From an uncultured Flavobacterium sp. (lineage in GTDB: Bacteria > Bacteroidota > Bacteroidia > Flavobacteriales > Flavobacteriaceae), in contig NZ_CANRNX010000001.1 of assembly GCF_947632075.1 (NCBI RefSeq), positions 39,867 through 103,866 of the forward strand: a stretch of DNA of 64,000 nucleotides, read 5' to 3'. The notes under the pieces are model-generated. The model had not been told where the DNA came from. It ran no database searches and saw only the letters and a program-made list of their open reading frames with translations. Shown here in pieces: positions 50,600 to 60,374 of this stretch. Within the stretch, counting starts at the first letter, position 1, and the number at the start of each line of letters is the position of its first letter. Both the position numbers and the translations under genes were made by a program.

Positions 50600-51502
50600 A
50601 TGGGAAACTTTAATTATTTAGGAAAAGATTGGTCTAACATTGTATTTGAAGGACGCAATAAAATGTATGGTGCTTATAAATTAAGAGAAGAAAATATTAA
50701 AAATACGACTTTGGCTTTAATTTTAGGAATTGGAGGTTTAGGTTTGTTATTCGGAGGTACTTCATATTTGTATGCTTCTAATTTAAATTATTCAACAAAA
50801 AATCATGATGATGGCATAATTTGTAAATATCCAATTATAGAAGTAAATTTAATAGATGTAGATAATTCAAACAAACAAAAACCAATTGAAAAACCATTTA
50901 CAGACGAAACTCCAAAAGTTGAGCCAGAAAAAATAGTTAGCTCTGCTCGAACAGATGTGCAAGAGAATATAAAATTTACTGAAACTAAAATTATTGATGA
51001 GAATAAACAAATCGAATCTTTAGCTAGTCAAGATATGTTTAATGACGCTACTAATTCTGGTGTTAGTAATTCTGATGCAGATTTAGAAAAAGGTAAACTA
51101 AAATCTGATGGGAGAGTTACTGGATTATCAACTGAAGGTAATGAAGGTACTAACAGAAAAACCACAGAAGAAACTACCAAAATATTGGAAGAAAAAGCAC
51201 ATACTTTTGTACAACATAAAGCTGAACCAATAGAAGGTTTTGAAAAGTTTTACAATAATTTTGCTCGAAAATTTAGCAATCAGGATATAAATACCAATTC
51301 TTCAGAAATTGAAGTTAGAGTAAAATTTGTAGTTGAAAAAGATGGTTCATTTACAAATATTCAAATTTTAGACGATAAATATGGAGTAGGCAAAGAAGCT
51401 GAACGTATTTTAAAAAGTATGCCTAAATGGAAAGCTGCTTCACATAATGGAAAAACTGTACGTTCTATGTTTATTCTTCCAATAAAAATTCAAGTAAAAT
51501 AA
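50600..51502 (+). CDS. Energy transducer TonB
   Basis: N-terminal FEGRNKMYGAYKLREE, one TM, TonB C-terminal domain RVKFVVEKDGSFTNIQILDD...MPKWKAASHNGKTVRSMFILPIKI. Confidence 0.9.
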   Translation: MGNFNYLGKDWSNIVFEGRNKMYGAYKLREENIKNTTLALILGIGGLGLLFGGTSYLYASNLNYSTKNHDDGIICKYPIIEVNLIDVDNSNKQKPIEKPFTDETPKVEPEKIVSSARTDVQENIKFTETKIIDENKQIESLASQDMFNDATNSGVSNSDADLEKGKLKSDGRVTGLSTEGNEGTNRKTTEETTKILEEKAHTFVQHKAEPIEGFEKFYNNFARKFSNQDINTNSSEIEVRVKFVVEKDGSFTNIQILDDKYGVGKEAERILKSMPKWKAASHNGKTVRSMFILPIKIQVK

Positions 51503-51533
51503 AAAAATCCAAACGAGAGTTTGGATTTTTTTT
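51502..51533. terminator. Bidirectional intrinsic terminator
   Basis: AAAAAATCCAAAC-GAGA-GTTTGGATTTTTT. Confidence 0.85.
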
Positions 51534-51550
51534 ATAGTTTTTTAAATCTA

Positions 51551-52645
51551 TTAAACGTTAAAGCGGAAGTGCATTACATCACCATCTTTAACAATATATT
51601 CTTTACCTTCTACTCTTAGTTTTCCAGCTTCTTTAACTTTAGCTTCGGAACCATAATTTGAAAAATCTTCAAAAGCAATTACTTCAGCACGAATGAATCC
51701 TTTTTCAAAATCAGTATGAATTACTCCGGCAGCTTTTGGCGCAGTGTCTCCAACTTTAATAGTCCAAGCACGTACTTCTTTTACTCCAGCTGTAAAATAG
51801 GTTTGTAAATTTAATAATTTATATGCTGCGCGAATTAAAACAGCTGAACCAGGCTCAGTTAACCCCATATCTTCAAGGAAAACTTGACGCTCTTCATAGC
51901 TTTCTAATTCTGTAATATCAGCTTCTGCTCCAACAGAAAGAATAATTACTTCAGCATTTTCGTCTTTTACTAATTCTTTTACCTGATCTACATATTTGTT
52001 TCCGTTAACTGCAGAATCTTCATCAACGTTACAAACATACAATACAGGTTTTGCTGTAATTAATTGAAATGCTTCAAACAATTCTTCTTCATCATGATTC
52101 TCAGGAACCACGGTACGAGCCGATTTTCCTTTCAACAAAGTAGTACGAATTCTTTCTAATAAAGCAGCTTCAACCTGAGCTTCTTTATTTCCAGTTTTGG
52201 CAGCTTTTTTAACCTTTTCTAAACGTTTTTCAACAGTTTCTAAATCTTTAAGCTGTAATTCAATATCAATTGTTTCTTTGTCACGAATTGGATTTACATT
52301 TCCATCTACGTGAACAATATTATCATTATCAAAACAACGTAACACGTGTATAATTGCGTTACATTCTCTAATATTTCCTAAGAATTGATTTCCTAAACCT
52401 TCACCTTTACTTGCACCTTTTACTAAACCTGCGATATCAACAATATCAACAGTAGCCATTTGTACGCGCTCTGGTTTAACCAATTCCTCCAATCTATTAA
52501 TTCTTGGATCAGGAACGTTTACAACTCCAACATTAGGTTCAATTGTACAGAATGGAAAGTTTGCGCTTTGTGCTTTTGCGTTCGATAAACAGTTGAATAA
52601 AGTTGATTTTCCAACATTTGGTAATCCTACAATACCTGCTTTCAT
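51551..52645 (-). CDS. ychF: Redox-regulated ATPase YchF / OLA1 family
   Basis: MKAGIVGLPNVGKSTLFNCLS; NVDE; KEVRAWTI. Confidence 0.97.
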   Translation of the reverse strand: MKAGIVGLPNVGKSTLFNCLSNAKAQSANFPFCTIEPNVGVVNVPDPRINRLEELVKPERVQMATVDIVDIAGLVKGASKGEGLGNQFLGNIRECNAIIHVLRCFDNDNIVHVDGNVNPIRDKETIDIELQLKDLETVEKRLEKVKKAAKTGNKEAQVEAALLERIRTTLLKGKSARTVVPENHDEEELFEAFQLITAKPVLYVCNVDEDSAVNGNKYVDQVKELVKDENAEVIILSVGAEADITELESYEERQVFLEDMGLTEPGSAVLIRAAYKLLNLQTYFTAGVKEVRAWTIKVGDTAPKAAGVIHTDFEKGFIRAEVIAFEDFSNYGSEAKVKEAGKLRVEGKEYIVKDGDVMHFRFNV

Positions 52646-52761
52646 ATGGTGAAATATTTTTAAGTCAAATTATAAAGTCCGCAAATATACGTTATTAATC
52701 GAAATATTAATAATACATAAAAAAGAATTAAGCACAATTACTATACAAATAATGACGAAAT

Positions 52762-52965
52762 TTATTTAATTGACAAAGCTCCTGAAGGGCATTTTGACAC
52801 TTGTTCTACTAATTCTGCAGAAGTAGCATTTTCAGGCTTCATCCAAGGTTTTTCTTTTGGATTATAAACTTTAGGTAATATTTTAACGCAAATTCCAGCA
52901 TGTTCACAAACTTCTGGTTTCCATAAAATAGTAATTTCTCCGTTGGTGTATTCGTGTGTAGTCAT
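52762..52965 (-). CDS. Divergent 4Fe-4S mono-cluster protein (YjdI/Fer4_19-like)
   Basis: MTTHEYTNGEITILWKPEVCEHAGICVKILPKVYNP...VSKCPSGALSIK; start at 52965 preferred over 53082. Confidence 0.87.
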   Translation of the reverse strand: MTTHEYTNGEITILWKPEVCEHAGICVKILPKVYNPKEKPWMKPENATSAELVEQVSKCPSGALSIK

Positions 52966-52987
52966 ATTTTTTATTTTAAAGATATAA

Positions 52988-53014
52988 AAAAAAGACAGAT
53001 TAACTGTCTTTTTT
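52988..53014 (-). terminator. Terminator with the esterase stop codon in its loop
   Basis: AAAAAAGACAG-ATTAA-CTGTCTTTTTT; stop TAA (complement 53000-53002). Confidence 0.8.
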
Positions 53015-53683
53015 ATGTTTAAATAACCATTCGTAAATAGCATCTTCTCGATATAAATTTTCGACTGAACCGTGAGTTCCACCTTTTATAACTTGAAACT
53101 CTAATGGAGCGTCTTTTTTACATTTTTTAATTGCGTTTACAATTTTCTGTGATTCAGATATTTTTACAATATTATCCTTATCACCGTGAATTACTTTAAT
53201 AGGAACTTGCGATAAATTACAAGCATCTAACTCTTCTCCACCTCCACAAATTGAAACAGCAGCCGCAATCTTATCATGATATTTCCCAACAAATTTCATA
53301 GTTCCGTAAGATCCTAAACTCATTCCTGTAACATAAATTCGTGTAGAATCAACGTTATAATTATTTAGAACATATTCTAATATTTCATTTACTTTATCAG
53401 GATTCCAAGGTCCAGAAGGTAATTGTGGGGCCACAACAATCGCAGGAATATCTTTTCCTTTTTCAATTGCTTTTAAAACGCCGTATCGTTTCACTCGATT
53501 TATATCAGTTCCTGATAAACTTCTTCCGTGAAGAAAAATTAAAACAGGTGGTTTATTATCTAAAACTTCAGGTTTAGGAAGGTTTAACCAAAAATTATAT
53601 GAAGTTTCTCCGATTACGGTTTGTGGTTGTGCCTGTAAAATCTCAGCAAATAAAAGACACAAAAAAAACACTAACTTTTTCAT
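53000..53683 (-). CDS. Secreted alpha/beta-hydrolase esterase
   Basis: Signal peptide; FLHGRSLSGTD; GMSLGSYGTM nucleophile elbow; GGTHGS. Confidence 0.88.
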   Translation of the reverse strand: MKKLVFFLCLLFAEILQAQPQTVIGETSYNFWLNLPKPEVLDNKPPVLIFLHGRSLSGTDINRVKRYGVLKAIEKGKDIPAIVVAPQLPSGPWNPDKVNEILEYVLNNYNVDSTRIYVTGMSLGSYGTMKFVGKYHDKIAAAVSICGGGEELDACNLSQVPIKVIHGDKDNIVKISESQKIVNAIKKCKKDAPLEFQVIKGGTHGSVENLYREDAIYEWLFKHKKDS

Positions 53684-53716
53684 TTTTATTTTTTAGAATA
53701 GTTAAAGTTAGTGTTT
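53666..53716 (-). promoter_or_regulatory. Terminator-like inverted repeat enclosing the esterase start codon
   Basis: Minus strand AAACACTAACTTT-N25-AAAGTTAGTGTTTTTTTT; the 3' arm is codons 2-6 of the esterase and the loop holds its ATG. Confidence 0.6.
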
Positions 53717-53726
53717 AATTTTATTA

Positions 53727-54551
53727 TTATCCAAATCTAAATGATGTCATACTCAAAGATCCCCCAACGTAATCGTCGTTAAATATTGTTACATCATCTT
53801 TATCAGATTGTAATGCTAAATTATAAATCATTGGAAAATAGTGATCTGGAGTTGGAATTGCAAGTTTTGCATTTTTACTTAAACTTTCATAATCAACTAA
53901 TGATTTATGATCTTTAGAAAGAATTTTTTTCTTAAAAATCTCATTCAATTCAATTGCCCAATCAAAACCGAAACCTGGAGTGTCCATAGTTTTCCAATCA
54001 ATCATTCGCAAATTATGAATCATGTTTCCTGAACCAATAATTAAAACACCTCTTTTTCTTAAATCATATAAATGCTTAGCTAAGGCATAATGATAAGAAG
54101 CAGGTTGATTGTAATCAATACTTAATTGAAGAACTGGCACATTTGCTTCTGGGAACATATGACGAACTACTGTCCAAGTACCATGATCTAATCCCCAATC
54201 GTGATCTAAACCAACGTTTGTAGATGTAATTAACTTAGCTGTTTCTTCTGCTAAAAACGGACTTCCTGGAGCAGGATATTGAACATCAAATAACGCTTGT
54301 GGGAAACCTCCAAAATCGTGAATTGTTTTTGGTTCCTTCATTGCCGTTACATGAGTTCCTCTTGTTAACCAATGCGCAGAAATCACTAAAACTGCACAAG
54401 GCAAATCAATTTTTTCTCCGATTTTTTTCCATTGTTGTGAGAATACATTATTTTGAATACCGTTCATTGGAGAGCCATGTCCAATAAAAAAAACAGGTTG
54501 CAATTTCTCTCTAACTTTAAAACTTTGTGTAAGATTATGTAGGCTATTCAT
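53727..54551 (-). CDS. ygiD: 4,5-DOPA dioxygenase extradiol / YgiD-like class III extradiol dioxygenase
   Basis: FFIGHGSPMNGI, ISAHWLTRGTHVT, DHDWGLDHGTWTVV; start at 54551 preferred. Confidence 0.92.
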   Translation of the reverse strand: MNSLHNLTQSFKVREKLQPVFFIGHGSPMNGIQNNVFSQQWKKIGEKIDLPCAVLVISAHWLTRGTHVTAMKEPKTIHDFGGFPQALFDVQYPAPGSPFLAEETAKLITSTNVGLDHDWGLDHGTWTVVRHMFPEANVPVLQLSIDYNQPASYHYALAKHLYDLRKRGVLIIGSGNMIHNLRMIDWKTMDTPGFGFDWAIELNEIFKKKILSKDHKSLVDYESLSKNAKLAIPTPDHYFPMIYNLALQSDKDDVTIFNDDYVGGSLSMTSFRFG

Positions 54552-54667
54552 TTTCGTGAATTTTATATGTAAAGGTAACAATACTTAAAATTACAACTCT
54601 TAATCTACATTAATAAATACCAAGAACTGTTTAAGATAGTAAACATCAAAAAAAATACTTATTTATT

Positions 54668-54700
54668 TTTAGTCTAAATAAGAGTTTATTCTTACCTTTG
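54668..54700 (+). promoter_or_regulatory. Candidate operator (TTTAGTCTAAA) and -7 box (TACCTTTG) of the TonB receptor operon
   Basis: 11-bp perfect palindrome 54668-54678 and TACCTTTG 54693-54700. Confidence 0.5.
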
Positions 54701-54718
54701 CCCAAAATTAATAAAAAA

Positions 54719-57436
54719 GTGAAATACGTATTATTACTTTTGTGCTTTACAACTTCATTATTTGCGCAAAATCGTTTTAAAGGTATTATTTTAAGTTCAG
54801 AATCTGGTGAACCAATTTCGGCAGTAATTGTTGAAGATATAAATACTCAAAAATGGGTTCTTTCTGATACGGATGGTAGTTTTGAAATTGAAATAAATAA
54901 TTCTAAAAATTTAAAACTGGCTTTTAAAATTTTAGGGAAACAAGAAAAAGTAATTTCATTTGCGCCTGAAACTTATCAAGAAGTTCAAACGATATTATTA
55001 GATAATCAAGATTTACGTTTAGATGAATTGGTGATCAACGTAAAAAAAGCAGATAAATTTTCGGAGATTAAACTTGGTCGCGAGCAAATAGATCAAGTTC
55101 AAGCAATGTCATTAAACGATGTTTTGGAACTACTTCCTGGACAATCTGTAACAAATTTTACATTAAACGAATTTAAAGCTATTGCTTTTAGAACTGCAAA
55201 ACCAAGAAAAATTTCAGACAATGCTTTCGGTAATAAATCATTCGGAACAGCTATTTATTTAGATGGTATTCCAATGTCTAATAACGAAAACATGCAATCT
55301 TATGGTTCAAACAATGGAAACACTTTTAACTCTAATAGTATCCTTGGTTTTGGAGATAACGCTTCTGATTTTAATGGAAGTTTTACCAATGCAAATTATG
55401 GAGCAGACTTAAGAGGAATTGCTACAGATAATATTGAAAGTATTGAAGTTGTGCAAGGTATTCCGTCTGTTCGTTACGGTGATTTAACTTCAGGATTAAT
55501 TAAAATAGAACAACGCGCGGGTGTTTCACCCTACAAAATTTCAAGTTCACTTCGCGAAGGAACCATGCAACACACCTTTACCAAAGGATTTAAACTTGGC
55601 GAACGTGCAGGCGCTTTAAATGCTACTGTAGATTATTTAGATTCTAATTCAGATCCAAGATCAACTTATACTTCTTACGAACGTGTTAACACACAATTAA
55701 TGTGGACTTGGAACGACAAATCTAAAAGAATCCGCAATTCTGTTTCGTTGGATTACGGTTTCAATAAAGACAACGCAAATTATGAAGCTGAAAACAAAGA
55801 AAATAAGATTACAAAGAACAATAGAAAAGACTTCGGTATTTCTAATCGTTTTAAATGGAGTGCAGAAAAAGCACTTTTCGATAATTTAAACGTATATGCA
55901 AATTTCAAGTATACCAAGCAATATTCTTACGATGCTAAAACAGTAAATATTGGTGGCGAAGTAATTGGAACAAGCTTAGAAGAAGGGGTTTATTTAGGTT
56001 CGTACACAGCACCATCATACAGATATGAAAAAGCTGTAGACGGAAAACCTATTAGTGCTTTTGCTTCTTTTCAATTTAGTAAAAACTTAAGTTTTAAAAA
56101 CACAGATCACTTATTTAACTATGGTTTTGAATACCGAATGAGTGACAATAAAGGTAAAGGAAGATTAGGTTCTCCAGACACTCAAGTTAACTTTTATGCC
56201 TTAGGTTCTGGTGATGGTGGTGTAGGATTTCGTCCTTATGATTACGGACAATTCGTGAAAGCAGAATCTATTTTTTCTGCTTATATCGAAGACGAAATGG
56301 TTCATTTTTTTGAAAACAGTAAACTGAATGTTTCGGGAGGTCTTCGATACGACAATTTTTACGGAATTAATATGATTGCCCCACGTGTGAATGCTTATTA
56401 TGAAATTCCGGGTATGAAATTTAGAGCCGGATATGGTATTACAGGAAAAGCTCCATCGTTAAACCAAATTTATACCGGTCCAAGATATTACGATGTAGTT
56501 TTAGGTGATTATCGTTTACCTGGTGTTTACAATGTTGCCTTTGTTCAAACTTTCATCGACGATATAAATAACCCAAATTTAGGTCCATCTAAATCTTACC
56601 GCTCTGAAATTGGTTACGATGTTATGTTACCTTTCGGAACTTTAAATATCACAGCTTACGAGAATAAATTAAAAAAAGGAATTACAGATGAAGCATATCC
56701 AATCATTAGACCGTTAGCTGAAATCGATGTTCAAAACAACGGAACCACACAACCAGATTTTGATATTGTTGGATATAAAGATTATTACTATTTACAAAAC
56801 AGAATCGTAAATAAATTTAATTCTACAGATAGAGGAATTGAGTTTTTCTTATCATTAAAACCAAACTTAATTAAAAACGTAACGTTAGATTTTAATGGAA
56901 GTTATGTAGAAACAACGAATAGAAACGGAAGTGATTCTTACATTAGATCAACACAAGTTTCTAAACCTGAAGTTTATGGTGTATTCAAACCTTACGATAT
57001 GAAATTTAAAAATTTCCAAATTGGAGGAAACTTAACTTATCATAACCCAACATTAGGTTTAATTGTTTCCGTACGTTCTGAACATTTTTTAATCAGAGAT
57101 GAATTTTACAACAGAAATACACAACCTTATGCTTATTTGGATGCCAATTTAGATAAGCATCTGATTCCTGAAATTGACCAAAATAACGAAGAAAAATACG
57201 GACATATTTTCAGAAGCAAATCTACTGAAAACAGAAAATTAGATGCTATTTATCACAATTTCCATTTACGAGTTTCTAAAGATTTCTTAAACGGTTTTCG
57301 TTTTTCATTCTATGTAAACAACTTCTTAAACTTAAAACCTTTAGAAAATGTGAACGAAAACGGAGTTGCTGTACAACGTGTAAGAACCGACATGGTTAAC
57401 CTATCTTTCGGAACCAAAATTGAATTTACTTTTTAA
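54719..57436 (+). CDS. TonB-dependent receptor with N-terminal carboxypeptidase-regulatory-like domain
   Basis: CarboxypepD_reg-like region FKGIILSSESGEPISAVIVED; plug domain with NIESIEVVQGIPSVRYGDLTSG; C-terminal LSFGTKIEFTF; GTG start at 54719 preferred over TTG at 54698. Confidence 0.93.
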   Translation: MKYVLLLLCFTTSLFAQNRFKGIILSSESGEPISAVIVEDINTQKWVLSDTDGSFEIEINNSKNLKLAFKILGKQEKVISFAPETYQEVQTILLDNQDLRLDELVINVKKADKFSEIKLGREQIDQVQAMSLNDVLELLPGQSVTNFTLNEFKAIAFRTAKPRKISDNAFGNKSFGTAIYLDGIPMSNNENMQSYGSNNGNTFNSNSILGFGDNASDFNGSFTNANYGADLRGIATDNIESIEVVQGIPSVRYGDLTSGLIKIEQRAGVSPYKISSSLREGTMQHTFTKGFKLGERAGALNATVDYLDSNSDPRSTYTSYERVNTQLMWTWNDKSKRIRNSVSLDYGFNKDNANYEAENKENKITKNNRKDFGISNRFKWSAEKALFDNLNVYANFKYTKQYSYDAKTVNIGGEVIGTSLEEGVYLGSYTAPSYRYEKAVDGKPISAFASFQFSKNLSFKNTDHLFNYGFEYRMSDNKGKGRLGSPDTQVNFYALGSGDGGVGFRPYDYGQFVKAESIFSAYIEDEMVHFFENSKLNVSGGLRYDNFYGINMIAPRVNAYYEIPGMKFRAGYGITGKAPSLNQIYTGPRYYDVVLGDYRLPGVYNVAFVQTFIDDINNPNLGPSKSYRSEIGYDVMLPFGTLNITAYENKLKKGITDEAYPIIRPLAEIDVQNNGTTQPDFDIVGYKDYYYLQNRIVNKFNSTDRGIEFFLSLKPNLIKNVTLDFNGSYVETTNRNGSDSYIRSTQVSKPEVYGVFKPYDMKFKNFQIGGNLTYHNPTLGLIVSVRSEHFLIRDEFYNRNTQPYAYLDANLDKHLIPEIDQNNEEKYGHIFRSKSTENRKLDAIYHNFHLRVSKDFLNGFRFSFYVNNFLNLKPLENVNENGVAVQRVRTDMVNLSFGTKIEFTF

Positions 57437-57453
57437 ATAAAACATAATACAAA

Positions 57454-58803
57454 ATGAAAAATAAATTTTTAATCGCACTTTCAGCTTTTACCTTATTCTC
57501 TTGTTCAGAAGATGACTTTTCACAAGCAGGAGCACAACCAATAGACTATAAAGTTTCGGTAACTTATGATGAAAGTTTTAATAGTATTGTTGCAAAAGAT
57601 ATTACTGTAAAATTAAAAAACACCAATACATCTGATGAATATGTGATGGCAACAGATGCTCAAGGTAATGCCAATTTCGGTTCTATTTTACCAGGAACTT
57701 ATGACATTAACGCAACGGTAACTTTAACTTCAGAGCAGTTCACAGCAACTTTTGGTTATGCACCTGAAACTGAAGAAGTAGTTTTCAATGCAAATCTATC
57801 TCAAGTGGTTGTAAACATAAATAACACGATGAGCAACCTAACGTTAAAAACAGCACGCTTAGGTGATTTGGTGATTAAACAAATATATTACGGAGGTTCT
57901 CACGCTCAACAAGGCGCTTCGTTTAGAGATCAATTTATTGAAATTTTTAATAATTCAAACGAAGTTATTTTTGCAGATGGACTTTATATTGGTCAGGTTA
58001 TGGGCAAAACCAATAATACTTCTCATCCAAAAACACAAGCAAATGGACAATGGGATTGGTCTCAATCTTTAGGAATGACAATCGTAAACAAAGCAAACAC
58101 AGATTATGTTTATGCCGATTATGTTTTCCAAATTCCAGGAAACGGAACACAATATCCAATTCAACCAGGAGAAAGTATTGTGATTGCACAAAGTGCACAA
58201 AACCACAAATCTCCATTAGTTGATTTAACTGGTGAACCTATTTCAATTCAAAATCCAGATTTAACAATAGATTTAAGCAATGCTGATTTTGAAGCTTATT
58301 TAGGAAATTTTAGAGTTGCAATTGGAGAAGAACCTTATAAATACGATTTAGCAAATCCGGCTGTGACAGATTTATTAATTGGTTACTGGGGACGCGAAGG
58401 TCATTGGAATAGCAATAAAGACTTTATTATGGATAATTTAGGGCGTGATTCATATATCATTTTTAGATCTGAGAATTTAGATTTTAATGATTATCCAACT
58501 CCAGATGTTTCACAAATTGTAAATACAGGAAACTCACAAACCAAATTCAATTTACAAATTCCAACAGATATAATTATAGACGGGGTTGAAACTCAACATG
58601 TAAATATTGCAAGTGCTTTGCCACAACGTTTACCAAGCACAATTGATAATTCTTCTACAAAGATCACAACAACTTTCTCAAGTAAATCTGTGATGAGAAA
58701 AACTAAATCTACTGTAAACGGACGTAAAATTTTACAAGACACCAATAACTCTGCAGAAGATTTTGTAGAAGTTACTGCAAATCCAAAAGGTTTCGCAAAC
58801 TAA
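57454..58803 (+). CDS. DUF4876-like surface lipoprotein
   Basis: Lipobox TLFSC-SEDD; LGDLVIKQIYYGGSHAQQGASFRDQFIEIFNNSNEVIFADGLYI. Confidence 0.85.
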   Translation: MKNKFLIALSAFTLFSCSEDDFSQAGAQPIDYKVSVTYDESFNSIVAKDITVKLKNTNTSDEYVMATDAQGNANFGSILPGTYDINATVTLTSEQFTATFGYAPETEEVVFNANLSQVVVNINNTMSNLTLKTARLGDLVIKQIYYGGSHAQQGASFRDQFIEIFNNSNEVIFADGLYIGQVMGKTNNTSHPKTQANGQWDWSQSLGMTIVNKANTDYVYADYVFQIPGNGTQYPIQPGESIVIAQSAQNHKSPLVDLTGEPISIQNPDLTIDLSNADFEAYLGNFRVAIGEEPYKYDLANPAVTDLLIGYWGREGHWNSNKDFIMDNLGRDSYIIFRSENLDFNDYPTPDVSQIVNTGNSQTKFNLQIPTDIIIDGVETQHVNIASALPQRLPSTIDNSSTKITTTFSSKSVMRKTKSTVNGRKILQDTNNSAEDFVEVTANPKGFAN

Positions 58804-58813
58804 TACTTAAATA

Positions 58814-60373
58814 ATGTTTAAACTAAACAAATATTTATTTTTACTATTCGTAAGCTGTGTGGCAAATGCACAGCTTAACGATAGTATTAACCTATCTAAA
58901 AACGAACATTTTGCAGAAGTAAAATCTTTCGTTTGGGAAAATCCAATAATTATAAATCAGTTAAATCTTAAGAACTATACTAAAACATCGGTTAATATTG
59001 ATTTTAAAGATTTAAACATTAAAAGGCAACAAACCCCTGAAGAAGTTTTAAATTATAATTTCACATCAGAAGGATTGTACCATTTTAGTGATAAAGTTAA
59101 AGTTTTTGGTGATTTTAATTTTACAAAACAAAACGAAAAAAACTTCGGTTACAACTTATCAAGTTACCGAACAGAAGATCAAATGATCTTACCTACCAAC
59201 TATTACTATTCACCAAAAAAAGCAAATTGGTCTAATCAATTTTATGCTTTTACAGGTGGAATTGTTTACGATATTACAGATGCTATTGCAATTGGAGCTA
59301 AAGCAAAATACAGAAACGAATCATTTGCACGAAAATCAGATCCTCGTCCGAAAATTACTTCAAGTGAAATGGGAATCGATGCTTTTTTAGCCTATACTTT
59401 AGGTAAAAGCACTTTACAATTTGGTGGTTTATACAAACAAAAAGACGAACTAACCTCAATTTATTTCGAGAACACATTTCTGAATCCAAGTTCAGATTCA
59501 TTATATTATATCAAATTTGCAACTGGCTACGGTTATAATATTTACGATAATACTTATAACAAATTCAATAATGTAAACACAACCAAAGGTTTTAATTTAG
59601 GATACAGTTACAAATCAAACTCAACCTTTTTGAACTTCTTTTATCAATATTCAAAATCTATGAATAATTTTTATCAGAAGAACGAATTCACATCAAATAA
59701 TAACACACCGCTTCAAACAGAAGAAAATGTTAGGTTTAAACTTCGTAACATCACACATAATGTAAACCTATTATACATTCAAAACTTCAAAAACGATCAA
59801 TTAATAGCAAGTTTGAAAGTTAATTTTGAAAAACAGAATAATTTTAACACGCGAACATTCACTCAAAATTTTCAATTAAAAAATCAAAAAATAAATTTAA
59901 ATGTTAACTATTTAATAGATGCTCAATCAGATTCTAAATCTGCATTTGGAACGAACATTGAACTTAACAATTTAACTGCAAAAGATTTGTTAGGAGTGAC
60001 TAATAAACATATTAATTCAATTGAATTTAGTATTTTTGCAAACAAGGAATTTAGATTAAATAAAAATAATAAACTCTTTGCACATTTAGAAATTGGTACC
60101 TATCAACTTCTTAAAAACAACTTAGATTATAGAGCAATTACTCAAGATCAAGACTTTGCAAATAAAGTTATTATTCATGATCATATTTACGACGGAACGA
60201 GCAAATTAATTACCAAAGCCAAACTGTATTATGATATACAATTGAAAAAAGGTAAAATGCTTAGAATAAATCTTGATTATCAAAATCTAAGTGCTTTAAA
60301 AAACAACAAGCAAGAAAATCAAATTAATGGTTCAAACCATTACATAAATACAGGTGTTTCAATATTCTATTAG
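58814..60373 (+). CDS. DUF6850-like outer-membrane beta-barrel protein
   Basis: Signal peptide ending in ANAQ; barrel-like strands; position in the operon. Confidence 0.75.
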   Translation: MFKLNKYLFLLFVSCVANAQLNDSINLSKNEHFAEVKSFVWENPIIINQLNLKNYTKTSVNIDFKDLNIKRQQTPEEVLNYNFTSEGLYHFSDKVKVFGDFNFTKQNEKNFGYNLSSYRTEDQMILPTNYYYSPKKANWSNQFYAFTGGIVYDITDAIAIGAKAKYRNESFARKSDPRPKITSSEMGIDAFLAYTLGKSTLQFGGLYKQKDELTSIYFENTFLNPSSDSLYYIKFATGYGYNIYDNTYNKFNNVNTTKGFNLGYSYKSNSTFLNFFYQYSKSMNNFYQKNEFTSNNNTPLQTEENVRFKLRNITHNVNLLYIQNFKNDQLIASLKVNFEKQNNFNTRTFTQNFQLKNQKINLNVNYLIDAQSDSKSAFGTNIELNNLTAKDLLGVTNKHINSIEFSIFANKEFRLNKNNKLFAHLEIGTYQLLKNNLDYRAITQDQDFANKVIIHDHIYDGTSKLITKAKLYYDIQLKKGKMLRINLDYQNLSALKNNKQENQINGSNHYINTGVSIFY

Positions 60374-60374
60374 A

